Shown: positions 16,635 to 25,716, counted from the stretch's first letter. The stretch is 64,000 bases of DNA from Mesorhizobium tamadayense (GCF_003863365.1 NZ_RQXT01000039.1:1-64000), one strand, 5' to 3'. Made by a program: numbers and translations. Notes: generated by a model not told the origin, from the letters alone.

Positions 16635-17180
16635 ATGACTTCGCGCTTTGGCCTTGTGGCGCTTGCCTTCGCGGCCTTCGCCACCCAGGCATCTGCCTTT
16701 GAAATCTCCAGCCCGTCGGTCTCCAACGGCAAATGGGCCGCAAAATATCTCGGCGACGAGGCCGGATGCGGTGGCAAGAGCGTCTCGATCGCGCTTGCCT
16801 GGAAGAACCCGCCGGCTGGCACCAAGAGCTACGCGCTCACCATGTTCGATCCCGATGCCAATGGCGGCAAGGGCTTCTGGCATTGGCTGGCCTGGAACAT
16901 CCCGCCAAGCGCCAAGGGCCTGGCCGAAGGCGCCGGCTCGAAAGGCGGCAAGCGCTTGCCCAAGGGCACGGTGTCCGGCGAGGGCGGCGTCGGCCGCGCC
17001 GGCTATTTCGGGCCATGCCCGCCGCCCGGCAGCGGCGCGCACCACTATGTCTTCACGCTTTATGCGCTGGGCGAAGCGAAGCTGCGCACGCCGGAAAATC
17101 CGTCGCCGGAGATGGTGTCGGTCGCGGCGAAGAGCCAGGCGCTGGGCGAGGCCAGTGTGACGTATACCTATGGGAGGTAG
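16635..17180 (+). CDS. YbhB/YbcL family PEBP protein, secreted
   Basis: 181 residues. The signal peptide MTSRFGLVALAFAAFATQAS ends at AFA. Motifs of the phosphatidylethanolamine-binding (Raf kinase inhibitor-like) family follow: MFDPDANGGKGFWHWLAWNI and YFGPCPPPGSGAHHYVFTLY, which form the ligand pocket. Likely periplasmic; the ligand is unknown. AAGGAG lies 7 bases before the ATG. Confidence 0.88.
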   Translation: MTSRFGLVALAFAAFATQASAFEISSPSVSNGKWAAKYLGDEAGCGGKSVSIALAWKNPPAGTKSYALTMFDPDANGGKGFWHWLAWNIPPSAKGLAEGAGSKGGKRLPKGTVSGEGGVGRAGYFGPCPPPGSGAHHYVFTLYALGEAKLRTPENPSPEMVSVAAKSQALGEASVTYTYGR

Positions 17181-17182
17181 CT

Positions 17183-17337
17183 AATCTCCACCCTTGCGGG
17201 GAGATGGCCGGCAGGCCAGAGGGGGTCGTCTCGCGTAGGGCGCCGACGCCCTCGGCCGAAAAGGAGGTTGGCGCTTCACGCGCAGCGACCCCCCCCCGTC
17301 GCCTTCGGCGACATCTCCCCCTCGAGGGGGGAGATTA
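17183..17337. repeat. Family 1 palindromic repeat, inverted pair
   Basis: AATCTCCACCCTTGCGGGGA and GGCCGGCAGGCCAGAGGGGG on the left. CGCCTTCGGCGACATCTCC and CCCTCGAGGGGGGAGATTA on the right. It fills the gap between convergent genes. Confidence 0.7.
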
Positions 17338-17340
17338 GCC

Positions 17341-18210
17341 TCACTCCGCCGCTTCCAGCTTGTCCTGCGTCTTCGTCTCGAAGTCGCTGGCGTCGTGGCG
17401 CTCGTGCAACTGGTAGGCCGGGTCGCCGGAGATGCGGTTGACCATGCGGCCGCGCTTGACCGCCGGCCTGGCGTCGATCGCGTCGGCCCAGCGCTGCACG
17501 TGCTTGTACTCATGCACCGAGAGGAACTGCGCGGCATCGTTGTAGTTGCGCCCCTTGGCGAGCCCGCCATACCAGGGCCAGACCGCCATGTCGGCGATGG
17601 TGTAGTCGGGGCCGGCAAGATATTCGCTTTCCGCCAGCCGCCGGTCCAGCACGTCCATCTGCCGCTTGGTCTCCATGGCGAAGCGGTCGATGGCGTATTC
17701 GATCTTTTCCGGCGCATAGGCATAAAAATGGCCGAAGCCGCCGCCGAGATAGGGCGCCGAGCCCATCTGCCAGAACAGCCACGAGAAGGTTTCCGCGCGG
17801 GCGGCACGCTCCGTCGGCAGGAATTCGCCAAACTTTTCCGCCAGATAGGTCAGGATCGAGCCGGACTCGAACACGCGCACCGGCTTGCGTTCGCTGCGGT
17901 CCATCAGCGCCGGGATCTTGGAGTTCGGATTGACCTCGACGAAGCCGCTGCCGAACTGGTCGCCGTCATTGATGCGGATCAGCCAGGCGTCGTATTCGGC
18001 GCCCTTGTGGCCGCGCGCCAGAAGCTCCTCCAGCATGATCGTGACCTTCTGGCCGTTGGGCGTGGCCAGCGAATAGAGCTGCAGCGGATGCTTGCCGACC
18101 GGCAGTTCCTTTTCATGCGTTGGACCGGCGACCGGCCGGTTGATCGAGGCGAAGGCGCCGCCATTCGGCTTGTTCCATGTCCAGACTTTCGGCGGGATAT
18201 ACTGGTTCAT
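17341..18210 (-). CDS. yghU: Glutathione S-transferase family, disulfide-bond reductase YghU
   Basis: 289 residues, the length of E. coli YghU. Start MNQYIPPKVWTWNKPNGGAF is characteristic of the YghU/YfcG group, which reduce disulfides with glutathione. The thioredoxin-fold part contains NPNSKIPALMDR and VFESGSILTYLAEKFGE (the cis-Pro and glutathione Glu-Ser contacts). The helical C-terminal domain follows. The frame is open to 18405, but the family start is the ATG at 18210. Confidence 0.92.
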   Translation of the reverse strand: MNQYIPPKVWTWNKPNGGAFASINRPVAGPTHEKELPVGKHPLQLYSLATPNGQKVTIMLEELLARGHKGAEYDAWLIRINDGDQFGSGFVEVNPNSKIPALMDRSERKPVRVFESGSILTYLAEKFGEFLPTERAARAETFSWLFWQMGSAPYLGGGFGHFYAYAPEKIEYAIDRFAMETKRQMDVLDRRLAESEYLAGPDYTIADMAVWPWYGGLAKGRNYNDAAQFLSVHEYKHVQRWADAIDARPAVKRGRMVNRISGDPAYQLHERHDASDFETKTQDKLEAAE

Positions 18211-18330
18211 CTCGTGGGCCTTGTTCCTGCGGGGCGGATGCGGGTTCTTGGGGCAAGATTTAGGTACGGCCGCGCGTCCGTCAAAGAAAAAGTTCAAATT
18301 TCGTTGAACTAATGACTGGGCCAGCGCGGG

Positions 18331-18372
18331 CTCTCCCGTCTCCCTCCAAGGGGTCCACAAGGGAGAAGGGAG
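18331..18372. repeat. Short family 2 repeat hairpin
   Basis: CTCTCCCGTCTCCCTCCAAG and CACAAGGGAGAAGGGA form an imperfect stem between two divergent genes. Confidence 0.45.
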
Positions 18373-18448
18373 GTCAATAAGGTCCGCCCTTGCGCCTTTG
18401 CCCATTCGCCATACCTATAGAACAAGACCCGCAATTCAGGATCGACCG

Positions 18449-19351
18449 ATGACCATCGAAAAAGTCTCGCGCTCCGTCGTGGCCGTGCGCGCCATGGTTC
18501 CGGACGATGCCTTCACCGCCAATGCGCTTGGCACGCGCCGCGAAGGCAGCGGCGTGGTGATCCGCGACAACGGGCTGGTGCTTACCATCGGCTACCTCAT
18601 CACCGAGGCCGAGGAGGTGTGGCTTACCGACCAGAACGGCCGCGTGGTGCCGGCGCATGCGCTGGCCTACGACCAGGAGACCGGCTTTGGCCTGGTGCAG
18701 GCGCTGTCGCCGCTCGACCTGCCGCCTGTCGCCTTCGGCAACCCGAAGAAGGCGAAGATCGGCGACGCCGTGGTGCTGACCGACGGCATCGGCCAGCAGG
18801 TCGCCGCCCACATCGTTACCAAGCAGGAATTCGCCGGCTACTGGGAATATCTCATCGACGAGGCGATCTTCACCGCACCGGCGCATCCCTCCTGGGGCGG
18901 CGCGGCACTGTTCGACCTCACCGGCAAGCTGCTCGGCCTAGGCTCGCTGCGCCTGCAGATGAGCCGCGCCGGCGAGGTCGCCGACATCAACATGGTCGTG
19001 CCGATCGACCTTCTGACGCCGATCCTCGACGACCTGGTGAAGCGCGGCCGGGTGGCCAAGCCGCCGCATCCGTGGCTCGGCGCCTTCTCGGCCGAGTCGA
19101 ATGGCATGGTGGTGGTGATGAGCGTCGCCGAGGGCGGGCCCGCCGCCAAGGCCGGGCTGCGCCAGGGCGACATAATCTCCGACGTGCGCGACGGCGAGGT
19201 CGACGGTCTCGCCGACTTCTACCGCAAGCTCTGGGAGAACCCGGCCGGATCGGAGATTCCGCTGCGTGTGGTGCGCGACGGCCGCGAGACCTGGCTGCGC
19301 GTGAAATCCGCCGACCGCAACTCCTTCCTCAAGAAGCCGCAGTTGCAGTAA
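18449..19351 (+). CDS. Trypsin-like/PDZ protein without catalytic residues
   Basis: 300 residues built as an S1C (DegP/HtrA-type) protease plus one PDZ domain (about 205-290; KAGLRQGDIISDVRDGEVDG). The catalytic His position, normally in LTNAHVV, reads VLTIGYLIT. The Ser position, normally GNSGGPL, reads PSWGGAALF. Both residues are absent, so the protein is probably not a protease but a PDZ-binding or sensing paralogue. No signal peptide is seen. The ATG at 18449 is preferred to 18398. A LysR gene begins 6 bases after the stop and may be cotranscribed. Confidence 0.8.
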   Translation: MTIEKVSRSVVAVRAMVPDDAFTANALGTRREGSGVVIRDNGLVLTIGYLITEAEEVWLTDQNGRVVPAHALAYDQETGFGLVQALSPLDLPPVAFGNPKKAKIGDAVVLTDGIGQQVAAHIVTKQEFAGYWEYLIDEAIFTAPAHPSWGGAALFDLTGKLLGLGSLRLQMSRAGEVADINMVVPIDLLTPILDDLVKRGRVAKPPHPWLGAFSAESNGMVVVMSVAEGGPAAKAGLRQGDIISDVRDGEVDGLADFYRKLWENPAGSEIPLRVVRDGRETWLRVKSADRNSFLKKPQLQ

Positions 19352-19357
19352 CACCGC

Positions 19358-20299
19358 ATGCATCCAAGGTTGCTGAAGACTTTTCTCGCGGTCGCGCGCA
19401 CGCGCAACGTCACGCGCGCGGCGGCGGGGGTCAATCTCGCGCAGTCGAGCGTCAGCGACCAGATCCAAGCGCTGGAAGCCGAGCTTGGCGCGAGCCTGTT
19501 CACACGCTCGCGGCAGGGGCTGGAATTGACGCCGGCCGGCGAGGCGCTGAAGCCCTATGCCGAGGAGCTTCTGGCGCTCGCCGACGAGGCGCGGGCGGCT
19601 GTCGAGGGAGCTATCGGACAGAGGGCCGGCAGCCTCTCGATCGGCGCGCTGGAGACGATTGCTGCCGTAAAGCTCGCCGGCTGGCTCGCCGATTTGCAGG
19701 CCGTTCATCCCGGCATCGACATCAAGCTGAAGATCGCCGGCAGCGGCGAGTTGCTGCGCAGGCTCGGCGACGGCGAGATCGACGTCGCCTTCTGCTTCGA
19801 CGGGCCCGGTGCGCGCGAGCCCGATGAGCGCTTCGCCAGGCGCACCGTCGCGGCCGAGCCGCTGGTCCTGATCGCGCCGCCGGGCGAGAACCGGACGGAT
19901 GTCGATCTGGCGACGCTTGCCGAGAAACGCTTCGTTGCCACCGCAACCGGATGCGTCTACCGCGCCATGGTCGACAGGGCTTTCGCCGAAGCGGGCCTTG
20001 GCGGGCCGAAGCTCGCGGCCGAGGTCGGCAGCATCGACGCCATCGCTGGCATGGTGGCGGCCGGCGCCGGCCTCGGCGTCGTGCCGCGCCTTGCGGTCGC
20101 TGCCGCGCTCGATCGCGGCGAGGTCGCCGAACTCGCTTGGCCGGGTCCGGCCCGCTCGGCGGACCTCGTCATGATCTGGCGCCGCCGGCGCGTCCAGCCG
20201 CCGGCGCTGAAGCTGCTGCTCGCCGCGGTGGGCGACGATCTTGCATCCGTCAGACCAGCCGGTGCCCGCCCTCGACATGCAGTGTCGTTCCCGTCGTGA
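19358..20299 (+). CDS. LysR-family transcriptional regulator
   Basis: 313 residues. N-terminal winged HTH (residues 1-60): FLAVARTRNVTRAAAGVNLAQSSVS in overview, with helix-turn-helix around TRAAAGVNLAQSSVSDQIQ. The LysR substrate-binding domain follows (from about 90: GSLSIGALETIAAVKLAGWL). It begins 6 bases after the pseudoprotease. Its last 50 bases overlap the convergent SDR gene. The targets cannot be read from sequence; the neighbouring SDR gene is a candidate. Confidence 0.88.
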   Translation: MHPRLLKTFLAVARTRNVTRAAAGVNLAQSSVSDQIQALEAELGASLFTRSRQGLELTPAGEALKPYAEELLALADEARAAVEGAIGQRAGSLSIGALETIAAVKLAGWLADLQAVHPGIDIKLKIAGSGELLRRLGDGEIDVAFCFDGPGAREPDERFARRTVAAEPLVLIAPPGENRTDVDLATLAEKRFVATATGCVYRAMVDRAFAEAGLGGPKLAAEVGSIDAIAGMVAAGAGLGVVPRLAVAAALDRGEVAELAWPGPARSADLVMIWRRRRVQPPALKLLLAAVGDDLASVRPAGARPRHAVSFPS

Positions 20300-20978
20300 A
20301 GCCGTTGCCCATCACGAAGCGAAGCGCGTCCGCAATGTCCTCCGGTCGTCCGACCCGGCCCGCCGGCAGGCGCTTGGCCATCGCGGCGAGCGTGTCGTCC
20401 TTCTTCTCGCCGGCGACGGACTGCCAGATCGGCGTGTCGACCCAGCCGGGCGAGACGGCATTGACGCGAATCGGCGCCAGCTCGACGGCCAGAGCCCGCA
20501 CCAGCCCTTCGAGCGCGGCATTGACGGCGGCGACGACCGCGCCACGTGCCGCCGGACGGTAGGCGGCGATACCGGAGACGAAGATGAGCGAGCCGGTGGC
20601 CGGAAGCCGCGGTGCGCCGTGCTTGGCAAGCAGCAGCGGGCCATAGACCTTGCTTTCCACCAGCCTTTGCGCCGCTGAAAGCTCGATCTCAGGCAACAGC
20701 CGGTAGGCGCCTTCGATATCGGCGGCGGTACTGACGATATGGTCGAGCCGGCCGATGCGCTGAAACAGCGCCGCGACCTCGTCCTCGCGGGCGATGTCGA
20801 CCGCCGCCGTCTCGAGCGCGGCCGGCCGGCCTAACTCGTCCCGTGCCTTGGCGAGCTTGGCTTCGCCGCGCCCGGCGATGATGACGACCGCGCCCTCATC
20901 GAGGCAGCGCCTGGCAAGCGCCAGCCCCATGCCCGAACTGCCGCCGACGATCAGGATTTTTCGGTTGTCCATGTCCAT
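20250..20978 (-). CDS. SDR-family protein lacking catalytic Tyr/Lys
   Basis: About 242 residues, Rossmann fold with the cofactor motif VGGSSGMGLALARR near the N-terminus, and DHIVSTAADI. The usual YxxxK of short-chain dehydrogenases is replaced: the aligned segment reads AVVAAVNAALEGL, with Val at Tyr and Asn at Lys. NAVSPGWVDTPIW, typical of the C-terminal substrate loop, is kept. It may be a subfamily with altered chemistry. Two ATGs (20978, 20972) are possible; AAAGGAAAGG precedes both. Confidence 0.82.
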   Translation of the reverse strand: MDMDNRKILIVGGSSGMGLALARRCLDEGAVVIIAGRGEAKLAKARDELGRPAALETAAVDIAREDEVAALFQRIGRLDHIVSTAADIEGAYRLLPEIELSAAQRLVESKVYGPLLLAKHGAPRLPATGSLIFVSGIAAYRPAARGAVVAAVNAALEGLVRALAVELAPIRVNAVSPGWVDTPIWQSVAGEKKDDTLAAMAKRLPAGRVGRPEDIADALRFVMGNGFTTGTTLHVEGGHRLV

Positions 20979-21101
20979 GCCTTTCCTTTGCATGGACGAT
21001 GATGTGGCAGGCCGGCGGGCGGAGCGGAAACGGAAGAAACCGATAATGCTATCGGAGATTCCGATGAGAGATGAGCGGCCGCCCGACTTTCTGTATGAAA
21101 G

Positions 21102-21536
21102 TCAGGCGGCCTTATGGAACTCCATGTCAAAGCGCAGGGGGTGGCCGAGCGCCTTAAACGCTTCCTCGAGCGAGTCGAGTCGCGAGTTGTGGTCGAGCCG
21201 GAACAACCGGTCGACATGCTCGCGCTGGCATTTCAGCTCGCGCATCAGGTCCGCGCGGCTCCAGTCCTTCTCCCTTAGGGCCATGTAGAGCGCAGACTTC
21301 AGGAAGATGAGCGCCGGAACCTCCACAAACCATCCCTTGCCCTTGGTTTCCTTAAGCGGGAAGGGGATATCGTCGCCATTCGCGATGCGCGCGGCGATGG
21401 CCTCTTCGATTGCATTGCGCCCATTCCGGCAAGCTTCTTCCTCGGTATCGCCATAGGACACGACCTCATCGAACTGAGGTGCCATAACAAACCAGGTATC
21501 GTTGTCGTCGGGCGTGAGAGTGAGTTCATACCACAT
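21102..21536 (-). CDS. hicB: HicB-type antitoxin
   Basis: 144 residues. The N-terminal partial RNase-H fold of HicB is visible: MWYELTLTPDD, MAPQFDEVVSYGDTEEEACR and NAIEEAIAARI. A C-terminal HTH region follows (LREKDWSRADLMRELKCQRE, then VDRLFRLDHNSRLDSLEEAF). AGGAGG 6 bases before the ATG at 21536 fixes the start; the frame also has a TTG at 21542. It lies 12 bases downstream of hicA in the usual toxin-antitoxin order and would neutralise HicA and repress the operon. The toxin gene carries a stop codon, so this antitoxin may be orphaned. Confidence 0.88.
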   Translation of the reverse strand: MWYELTLTPDDNDTWFVMAPQFDEVVSYGDTEEEACRNGRNAIEEAIAARIANGDDIPFPLKETKGKGWFVEVPALIFLKSALYMALREKDWSRADLMRELKCQREHVDRLFRLDHNSRLDSLEEAFKALGHPLRFDMEFHKAA

Positions 21537-21548
21537 GCACAACCTCCT

Positions 21549-21737
21549 CTATTTCAGGCCCAGATCCTTCTTGATCTTCTCGACCAAGCGCGTTCCAAGT
21601 TCCTTGCCGCCGCCATGCATTGGCAGCTGGGAAACCTTATCTTTGAGACGGACAGTCAGGTGACCGCTTCCACCGCGGTGGGTTTCGAAGGTGCATCCCT
21701 ACTTGGCGAGCCAGCGCCGTGGTTCGTTCGCGTTCAT
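21549..21737 (-). pseudogene. hicA: HicA-type toxin with in-frame amber codon
   Basis: Read on the minus strand: MNANEPRRWLAK, TAG (21699-21701), then GCTFETHRGGSGHLTVRL and a normal C-terminus ending KIKKDLGLK. HicA proteins normally have Gln or Glu before GC/GF at this point, so CAG to TAG is the simplest change. The His of GGSGHLTV, needed for mRNA cleavage, is kept. The rest of the frame is intact for 62 residues, the typical length. Either recently inactivated, or translated by amber read-through. Confidence 0.85.
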
Positions 21738-21748
21738 CAAGATACCAT

Positions 21749-21786
21749 ACTCCACACATCTGTGGAAGTCAACAGAAGTGTGGAGT
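21749..21786. promoter_or_regulatory. Inverted-repeat operator for hicAB
   Basis: ACTCCACAC ... GTGTGGAGT, perfect 9-base arms with 20 bases between. Inside it lies a smaller palindrome TCCACA-CATC-TGTGGA. It begins 12 bases upstream of hicA and is a likely HicB binding site. Confidence 0.6.
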
Positions 21787-21923
21787 CTATCTAAGCGGTT
21801 GAAAAAACGAAAAATTCTAGGTTTTTGGCAGTCTGTGGATGGCACGAACGGCGTCGATGATGCAAACCGCTCTCCCCCATGGGGGAAATGGCAGCTTCGG
21901 CGCCGCGCAAGGAGAAAACACCG

Positions 21924-22520
21924 ATGCCCCCGATCAAGGTCGATCCGGACAAGGTTCGCGAATTCCCCGATGCCGAAACCTTCTACGCCTGGCTGGCCGA
22001 CAACCACGCCGGCGAGAGCGAGGTCTGGATCAAGCTCCACAAGGTGGGCTCTGGCCTTGCCTCGATCAGGCCGAAGGAGGCGATCGATGTCGCGCTCTGC
22101 TTCGGCTGGATCGACGCGGTGCGCAAGTCGCTCGACGAGAAGAGCTTTCTGCAGCGCTACACGCCGCGCGGCAAGAGGAGCATCTGGAGCAGGATCAACA
22201 TCGACAATGTCGCCCGCCTGATCGAGGAGGGCCGCATGACGGAGCATGGCCTAAAGCAGGTCGATGCGGCGAAGGCCGATGGTCGCTGGGACCGCGCCTA
22301 TGGCGGATCCAGGGAAATGACCATCCCGCCCGACCTGCAGGCGGCGATCGACGCCGAGCCGAAAGCTCGGGCGATGCTGGCAAAGCTCTCCGCCCAGAAC
22401 CGCTTCGCGCTTGCCTTCCGCACCCACAACATGAAGACCGAGGCCGGGCGCAAGAAGAAGATCGAAACCTTCGTCGAGATGCTGAAGCGCGGCGAGACCA
22501 TCTACCCGCAGAAGAGGTGA
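21924..22520 (+). CDS. YdeI/OmpD-associated family protein
   Basis: 198 residues. EFPDAETFYAWLADNHAGES and EAIDVALCFGWIDAVRKSLD, then FLQRYTPRGKRSIWS, are the marks of the YdeI family, which is linked to envelope stress and peptide resistance. AAGGAG stands before the ATG at 21924; a longer frame starts at 21879. Single gene, cytosolic. Confidence 0.85.
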   Translation: MPPIKVDPDKVREFPDAETFYAWLADNHAGESEVWIKLHKVGSGLASIRPKEAIDVALCFGWIDAVRKSLDEKSFLQRYTPRGKRSIWSRINIDNVARLIEEGRMTEHGLKQVDAAKADGRWDRAYGGSREMTIPPDLQAAIDAEPKARAMLAKLSAQNRFALAFRTHNMKTEAGRKKKIETFVEMLKRGETIYPQKR

Positions 22521-22575
22521 GGTGGGTCGGGTTTGGCAGAGCCTTCGCCGCTCTCGCCTAGGCGGCGGAGCGCGT

Positions 22576-22604
22576 AATCTCCCCCCGGCAGGCCAGAGGG
22601 GGGT
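22576..22604. repeat. Partial family 1 repeat
   Basis: AATCTCCCCCCGGCAGGCCA then GAGGGGGG: the hairpin arm and the GGCAGGCCAGAGGGGG part without its loop. Confidence 0.55.
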
Positions 22605-22667
22605 GCGAAGGAACTCGGCCTCGCGCAAAAGCCTTCTGCGGTTGATATGGAAACCAAGGAGCAGGCG

Positions 22668-23372
22668 ATGAATACCACAACTCATTCCGGCAAGGTGGCC
22701 CTCGTCACAGGCGGCAATCGCGGCATCGGTCTGGAGACCGGGCGGCAACTGGCCGAACTCGGCTTTACCGTGCTCATCGGCGTGCGCAACCTTGCCAAGG
22801 GCGAGGCGGCGGCGAGGGAGCTCGGCGGCAATGTCGAGGCCATCGCGCTGGATGTCGCCGCGCCCGATGCGGCAGCCCGTGCCGCGGCGGAGGTCGAGCG
22901 CCGCTTCGGCCGGCTCGACGTTTTGGTCAACAACGCCGCCATCCACTACGATCCGTCCGCGCGGGCACTGAAGCCAGACTGGACGATGATCCGCGAGGCT
23001 TTCGAAACCAATGTCTTCGGCGCCTGGCGCGTGGCGGTAGCCTTCGCGCCGCTGCTCAGCGCCTCCGGTCACGGCCGGCTGGTCAATGTCTCGTCCGAGG
23101 GCGGCTCGCTCGCCTCCATGGGCGCCGGTGCGCCGGCCTATTCGACCACCAAGGCCACGCTCAACGCGCTGACCCGCATCCTCTCCGCCGAACTGCGCGG
23201 CGCTGGCGTGCTGGTCAACGCCGTCTGCCCCGGCTGGGTAGCGACTGACATGGGCGGCCCGGGCGGCCGCCCGCTCGCGCAAGGTGCGGCCGGCGTCGTC
23301 TGGGCCGCGACCTTGCCGGACGACGGCCCGACCGGCGGATTTTTTCGCGATGGCAGAAAGCTGCCGTGGTGA
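22668..23372 (+). CDS. Short-chain dehydrogenase/reductase
   Basis: 234 residues, classical SDR. VALVTGGNRGIGLETG binds NAD(P); VNNAAIHYD stabilises the core. SSEGGSLASMG carries the active Ser, and YSTTKATLNAL is the YxxxK pair. NAVCPGWVATDMGG follows. Close in pattern to carbonyl-reductase-like SDRs. AAGGAG 7 bases before the ATG at 22668 decides the start. Substrate unknown. Confidence 0.9.
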   Translation: MNTTTHSGKVALVTGGNRGIGLETGRQLAELGFTVLIGVRNLAKGEAAARELGGNVEAIALDVAAPDAAARAAAEVERRFGRLDVLVNNAAIHYDPSARALKPDWTMIREAFETNVFGAWRVAVAFAPLLSASGHGRLVNVSSEGGSLASMGAGAPAYSTTKATLNALTRILSAELRGAGVLVNAVCPGWVATDMGGPGGRPLAQGAAGVVWAATLPDDGPTGGFFRDGRKLPW

Positions 23373-23718
23373 GCGAAGTCCAGATTTTCGGGGTAAACTA
23401 TTGAAAAAAAGATGGTTTTTCCACTCGGTCGTCGCGAAATCGTGGCAAGAGTGGAAAAGCAGCCGATTCAATGCTTTAGCCAGCAAACAGCCCAGAACCG
23501 GATTCACCTGCCGCCCGTCCGCCATGCTACGAAAATAGCATTCTCCGCCCGCGAAGTGTGATGCTAGGGTCCGTGCACCCAGGGCGGCGGCGCGAGCGGG
23601 CGGAGGAGGGATAGCGAGCGAGGCGCGAGCCCGCAATTCCTGCGATATCGGACGGAACTGTTGAACCATTGCGAGGCGGCCGCGTTTTCCGTGGTTGGCC
23701 ACAAGGGAGGAACCACCA
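23373..23718. other. Upstream region of ABC transporter operon
   Basis: No gene is supported in these 346 bases. It should hold the promoter of the transporter operon; no regulator site could be recognised. Confidence 0.45.
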
Positions 23719-24927
23719 GTGAAAGCATCCTATCTCGTCTCTGCCGCGCTGCTTGCGGCGACCGCGCTGCCTGCTGCGGCCGGCGAAATCTCCGACGGCA
23801 AGGTCAAGATCGGCATCCTCAACGACCAGTCGGGCGTCTATGCCGATTTCGGCGGCAAATGGTCGGTCGAGGCCGCCAAGATGGCTGTCGAGGATTTCGG
23901 CGGCAAGGTGCAGGGTGCGCCGATCGAGATCGTCAGCGCCGACCACCAGAACAAGCCGGACATCGCCTCCAACATCGCGCGCCAGTGGTACGACACCGAG
24001 CAGGTCGACGCCATCATGGAGCTCACCACATCTTCCGTGGCGCTCGCCGTCCAGGGGCTTTCCAAGGAAAAGAAGAAGATCGACATCGTCACCGGCGCTG
24101 CTTCCACCGACCTCACCGGCAAGCAGTGCTCGCCTTACGGTTTCCATTGGGCCTATGACACGCACTCCCAGGCCGTCGGCACTGGCGGGGCGCTGGTCGA
24201 GCAGGGCGGCGACAGCTGGTACTTCATCACCGTCGACTATGCCTTCGGCTATTCGCTGAAGGACCAGACCGCCAAGCTGGTCGAATCCGGCGGCGGCAAG
24301 GTGCTGGGCGAGGTGCGCTATCCGCTGGGCTCGACCGACTACTCCTCCTTCCTGCTGCAGGCGCAGTCCTCCGGCGCCAAGATCATCGGGCTTGCCAATG
24401 CCGGCCTCGACACCTCCAACTCGATCAAGCAGGCGGCCGAGTTCGGCATCGTCGCTGGCGGCCAGCGGCTGGCCGCGCTTCTTTTCACGCTCGCCGAAGT
24501 GCACGGCCTCGGCCTGCAGGCCGCGCAGGGCGTGGTGCTGACGGAAGGCTATTACTGGGACCGCGACGACATGAGCCGCGATTTCGCCAATCGCTTCTTC
24601 AAGCGCACCAACCGCATGCCGAACATGATCCAGGCCGGCACCTATTCGGCGGTGACGCAATATCTCAAGGCCATCGACAAGGCCGGTACCGACGAGACCG
24701 AGGCGGTGGCCAAGCAATTGCATGAGATGCCGGTCAACGACGTGTTTACTGTGAACGGCAAGGTGCAGGCCGACGGCTCGATGGTGCACGACATGTATCT
24801 CTACCAGGTCAAGAAGCCGGAAGAGAGCAAGAAGGATTGGGACTACTACACCTATCTGGCGACCATTCCCGGCGACAAGGCCTTTATGAAGGCCGAGGAC
24901 AGCGGCTGCCCGCTCGTCGGCAAGTGA
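23719..24927 (+). CDS. ABC transporter substrate-binding protein (LivJ-like)
   Basis: 402 residues, periplasmic. GTG start with GGAGG 8 bases upstream, and signal peptide KASYLVSAALLAATALPAAA. VKIGILNDQSGVYADFGGKW is the start of the Leu/Ile/Val-binding fold (Peripla_BP_6); NKPDIASNIARQWYD and GASSTD-like GAASTDLTG follow. It opens a five-gene operon (binding protein, two ATPases, two permeases) of the branched-chain amino acid type. Many rhizobial members carry other amides or amino acids, so the substrate is open. Confidence 0.9.
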   Translation: MKASYLVSAALLAATALPAAAGEISDGKVKIGILNDQSGVYADFGGKWSVEAAKMAVEDFGGKVQGAPIEIVSADHQNKPDIASNIARQWYDTEQVDAIMELTTSSVALAVQGLSKEKKKIDIVTGAASTDLTGKQCSPYGFHWAYDTHSQAVGTGGALVEQGGDSWYFITVDYAFGYSLKDQTAKLVESGGGKVLGEVRYPLGSTDYSSFLLQAQSSGAKIIGLANAGLDTSNSIKQAAEFGIVAGGQRLAALLFTLAEVHGLGLQAAQGVVLTEGYYWDRDDMSRDFANRFFKRTNRMPNMIQAGTYSAVTQYLKAIDKAGTDETEAVAKQLHEMPVNDVFTVNGKVQADGSMVHDMYLYQVKKPEESKKDWDYYTYLATIPGDKAFMKAEDSGCPLVGK

Positions 24928-25716
24928 CGCTCGAAACCGCCACCGCCGTCCGGCCGGACGGCACGGAAGAGATGCCGCGGGTGGTGCTTTCCGCCCGCGG
25001 CCTGAGGCGTGATTTCGCCGGCTTCGTCGCGGTGAAGGATGTCGACCTCGACGTCCATCACGCCAGGATCCATGCGCTCATCGGCCCGAACGGCGCCGGC
25101 AAGACCACCATCTTCAACCTGTTGACCAAATTCCTGCAGCCGACCAGCGGCAGGATCGAGCTGCTCGGCACCGACATCACCCGCACGCCGCCGGCGAAAG
25201 TGGCGCGCATGGGCCTCGTGCGCTCCTTCCAGATATCGGCGACCTTCCCGCATCTCAGCGTCCTCGACAATGTGCGTGTGGCGCTGCAGCGTCCAGGCGG
25301 ACTGGGCTACCAGTTCTGGCGTCCTGTCTCGGCGCTGGACCGGCTGACGCCCCGGGCGCGCGAGCTGCTCGCCATCGTCGGCCTCGACGACGCCGCGCAC
25401 CGTCTGGCCGGCGATCTCTCCTATGGCCGCAAGCGCGTGCTGGAGATCGCCACCACGCTGGCGCTCGATCCCAAGGTGCTTCTGCTCGATGAGCCGATGG
25501 CCGGCATGGGGCATGAGGATGTCGGCGTGATCTCCGGCATCATCCGCTCGCTCGCCAGGGACCGCGCCGTGCTGATGGTCGAGCACAACCTCACCGTCGT
25601 CGCCGATCTCTGCGACTGGATCACCGTCATGCAACGCGGCCAGGTGCTTGCCGCCGGCGACTACCAGATGGTGAGCCAGGACGAGCGCGTGCGCGTCGCT
25701 TACATGGGGACGGAGC

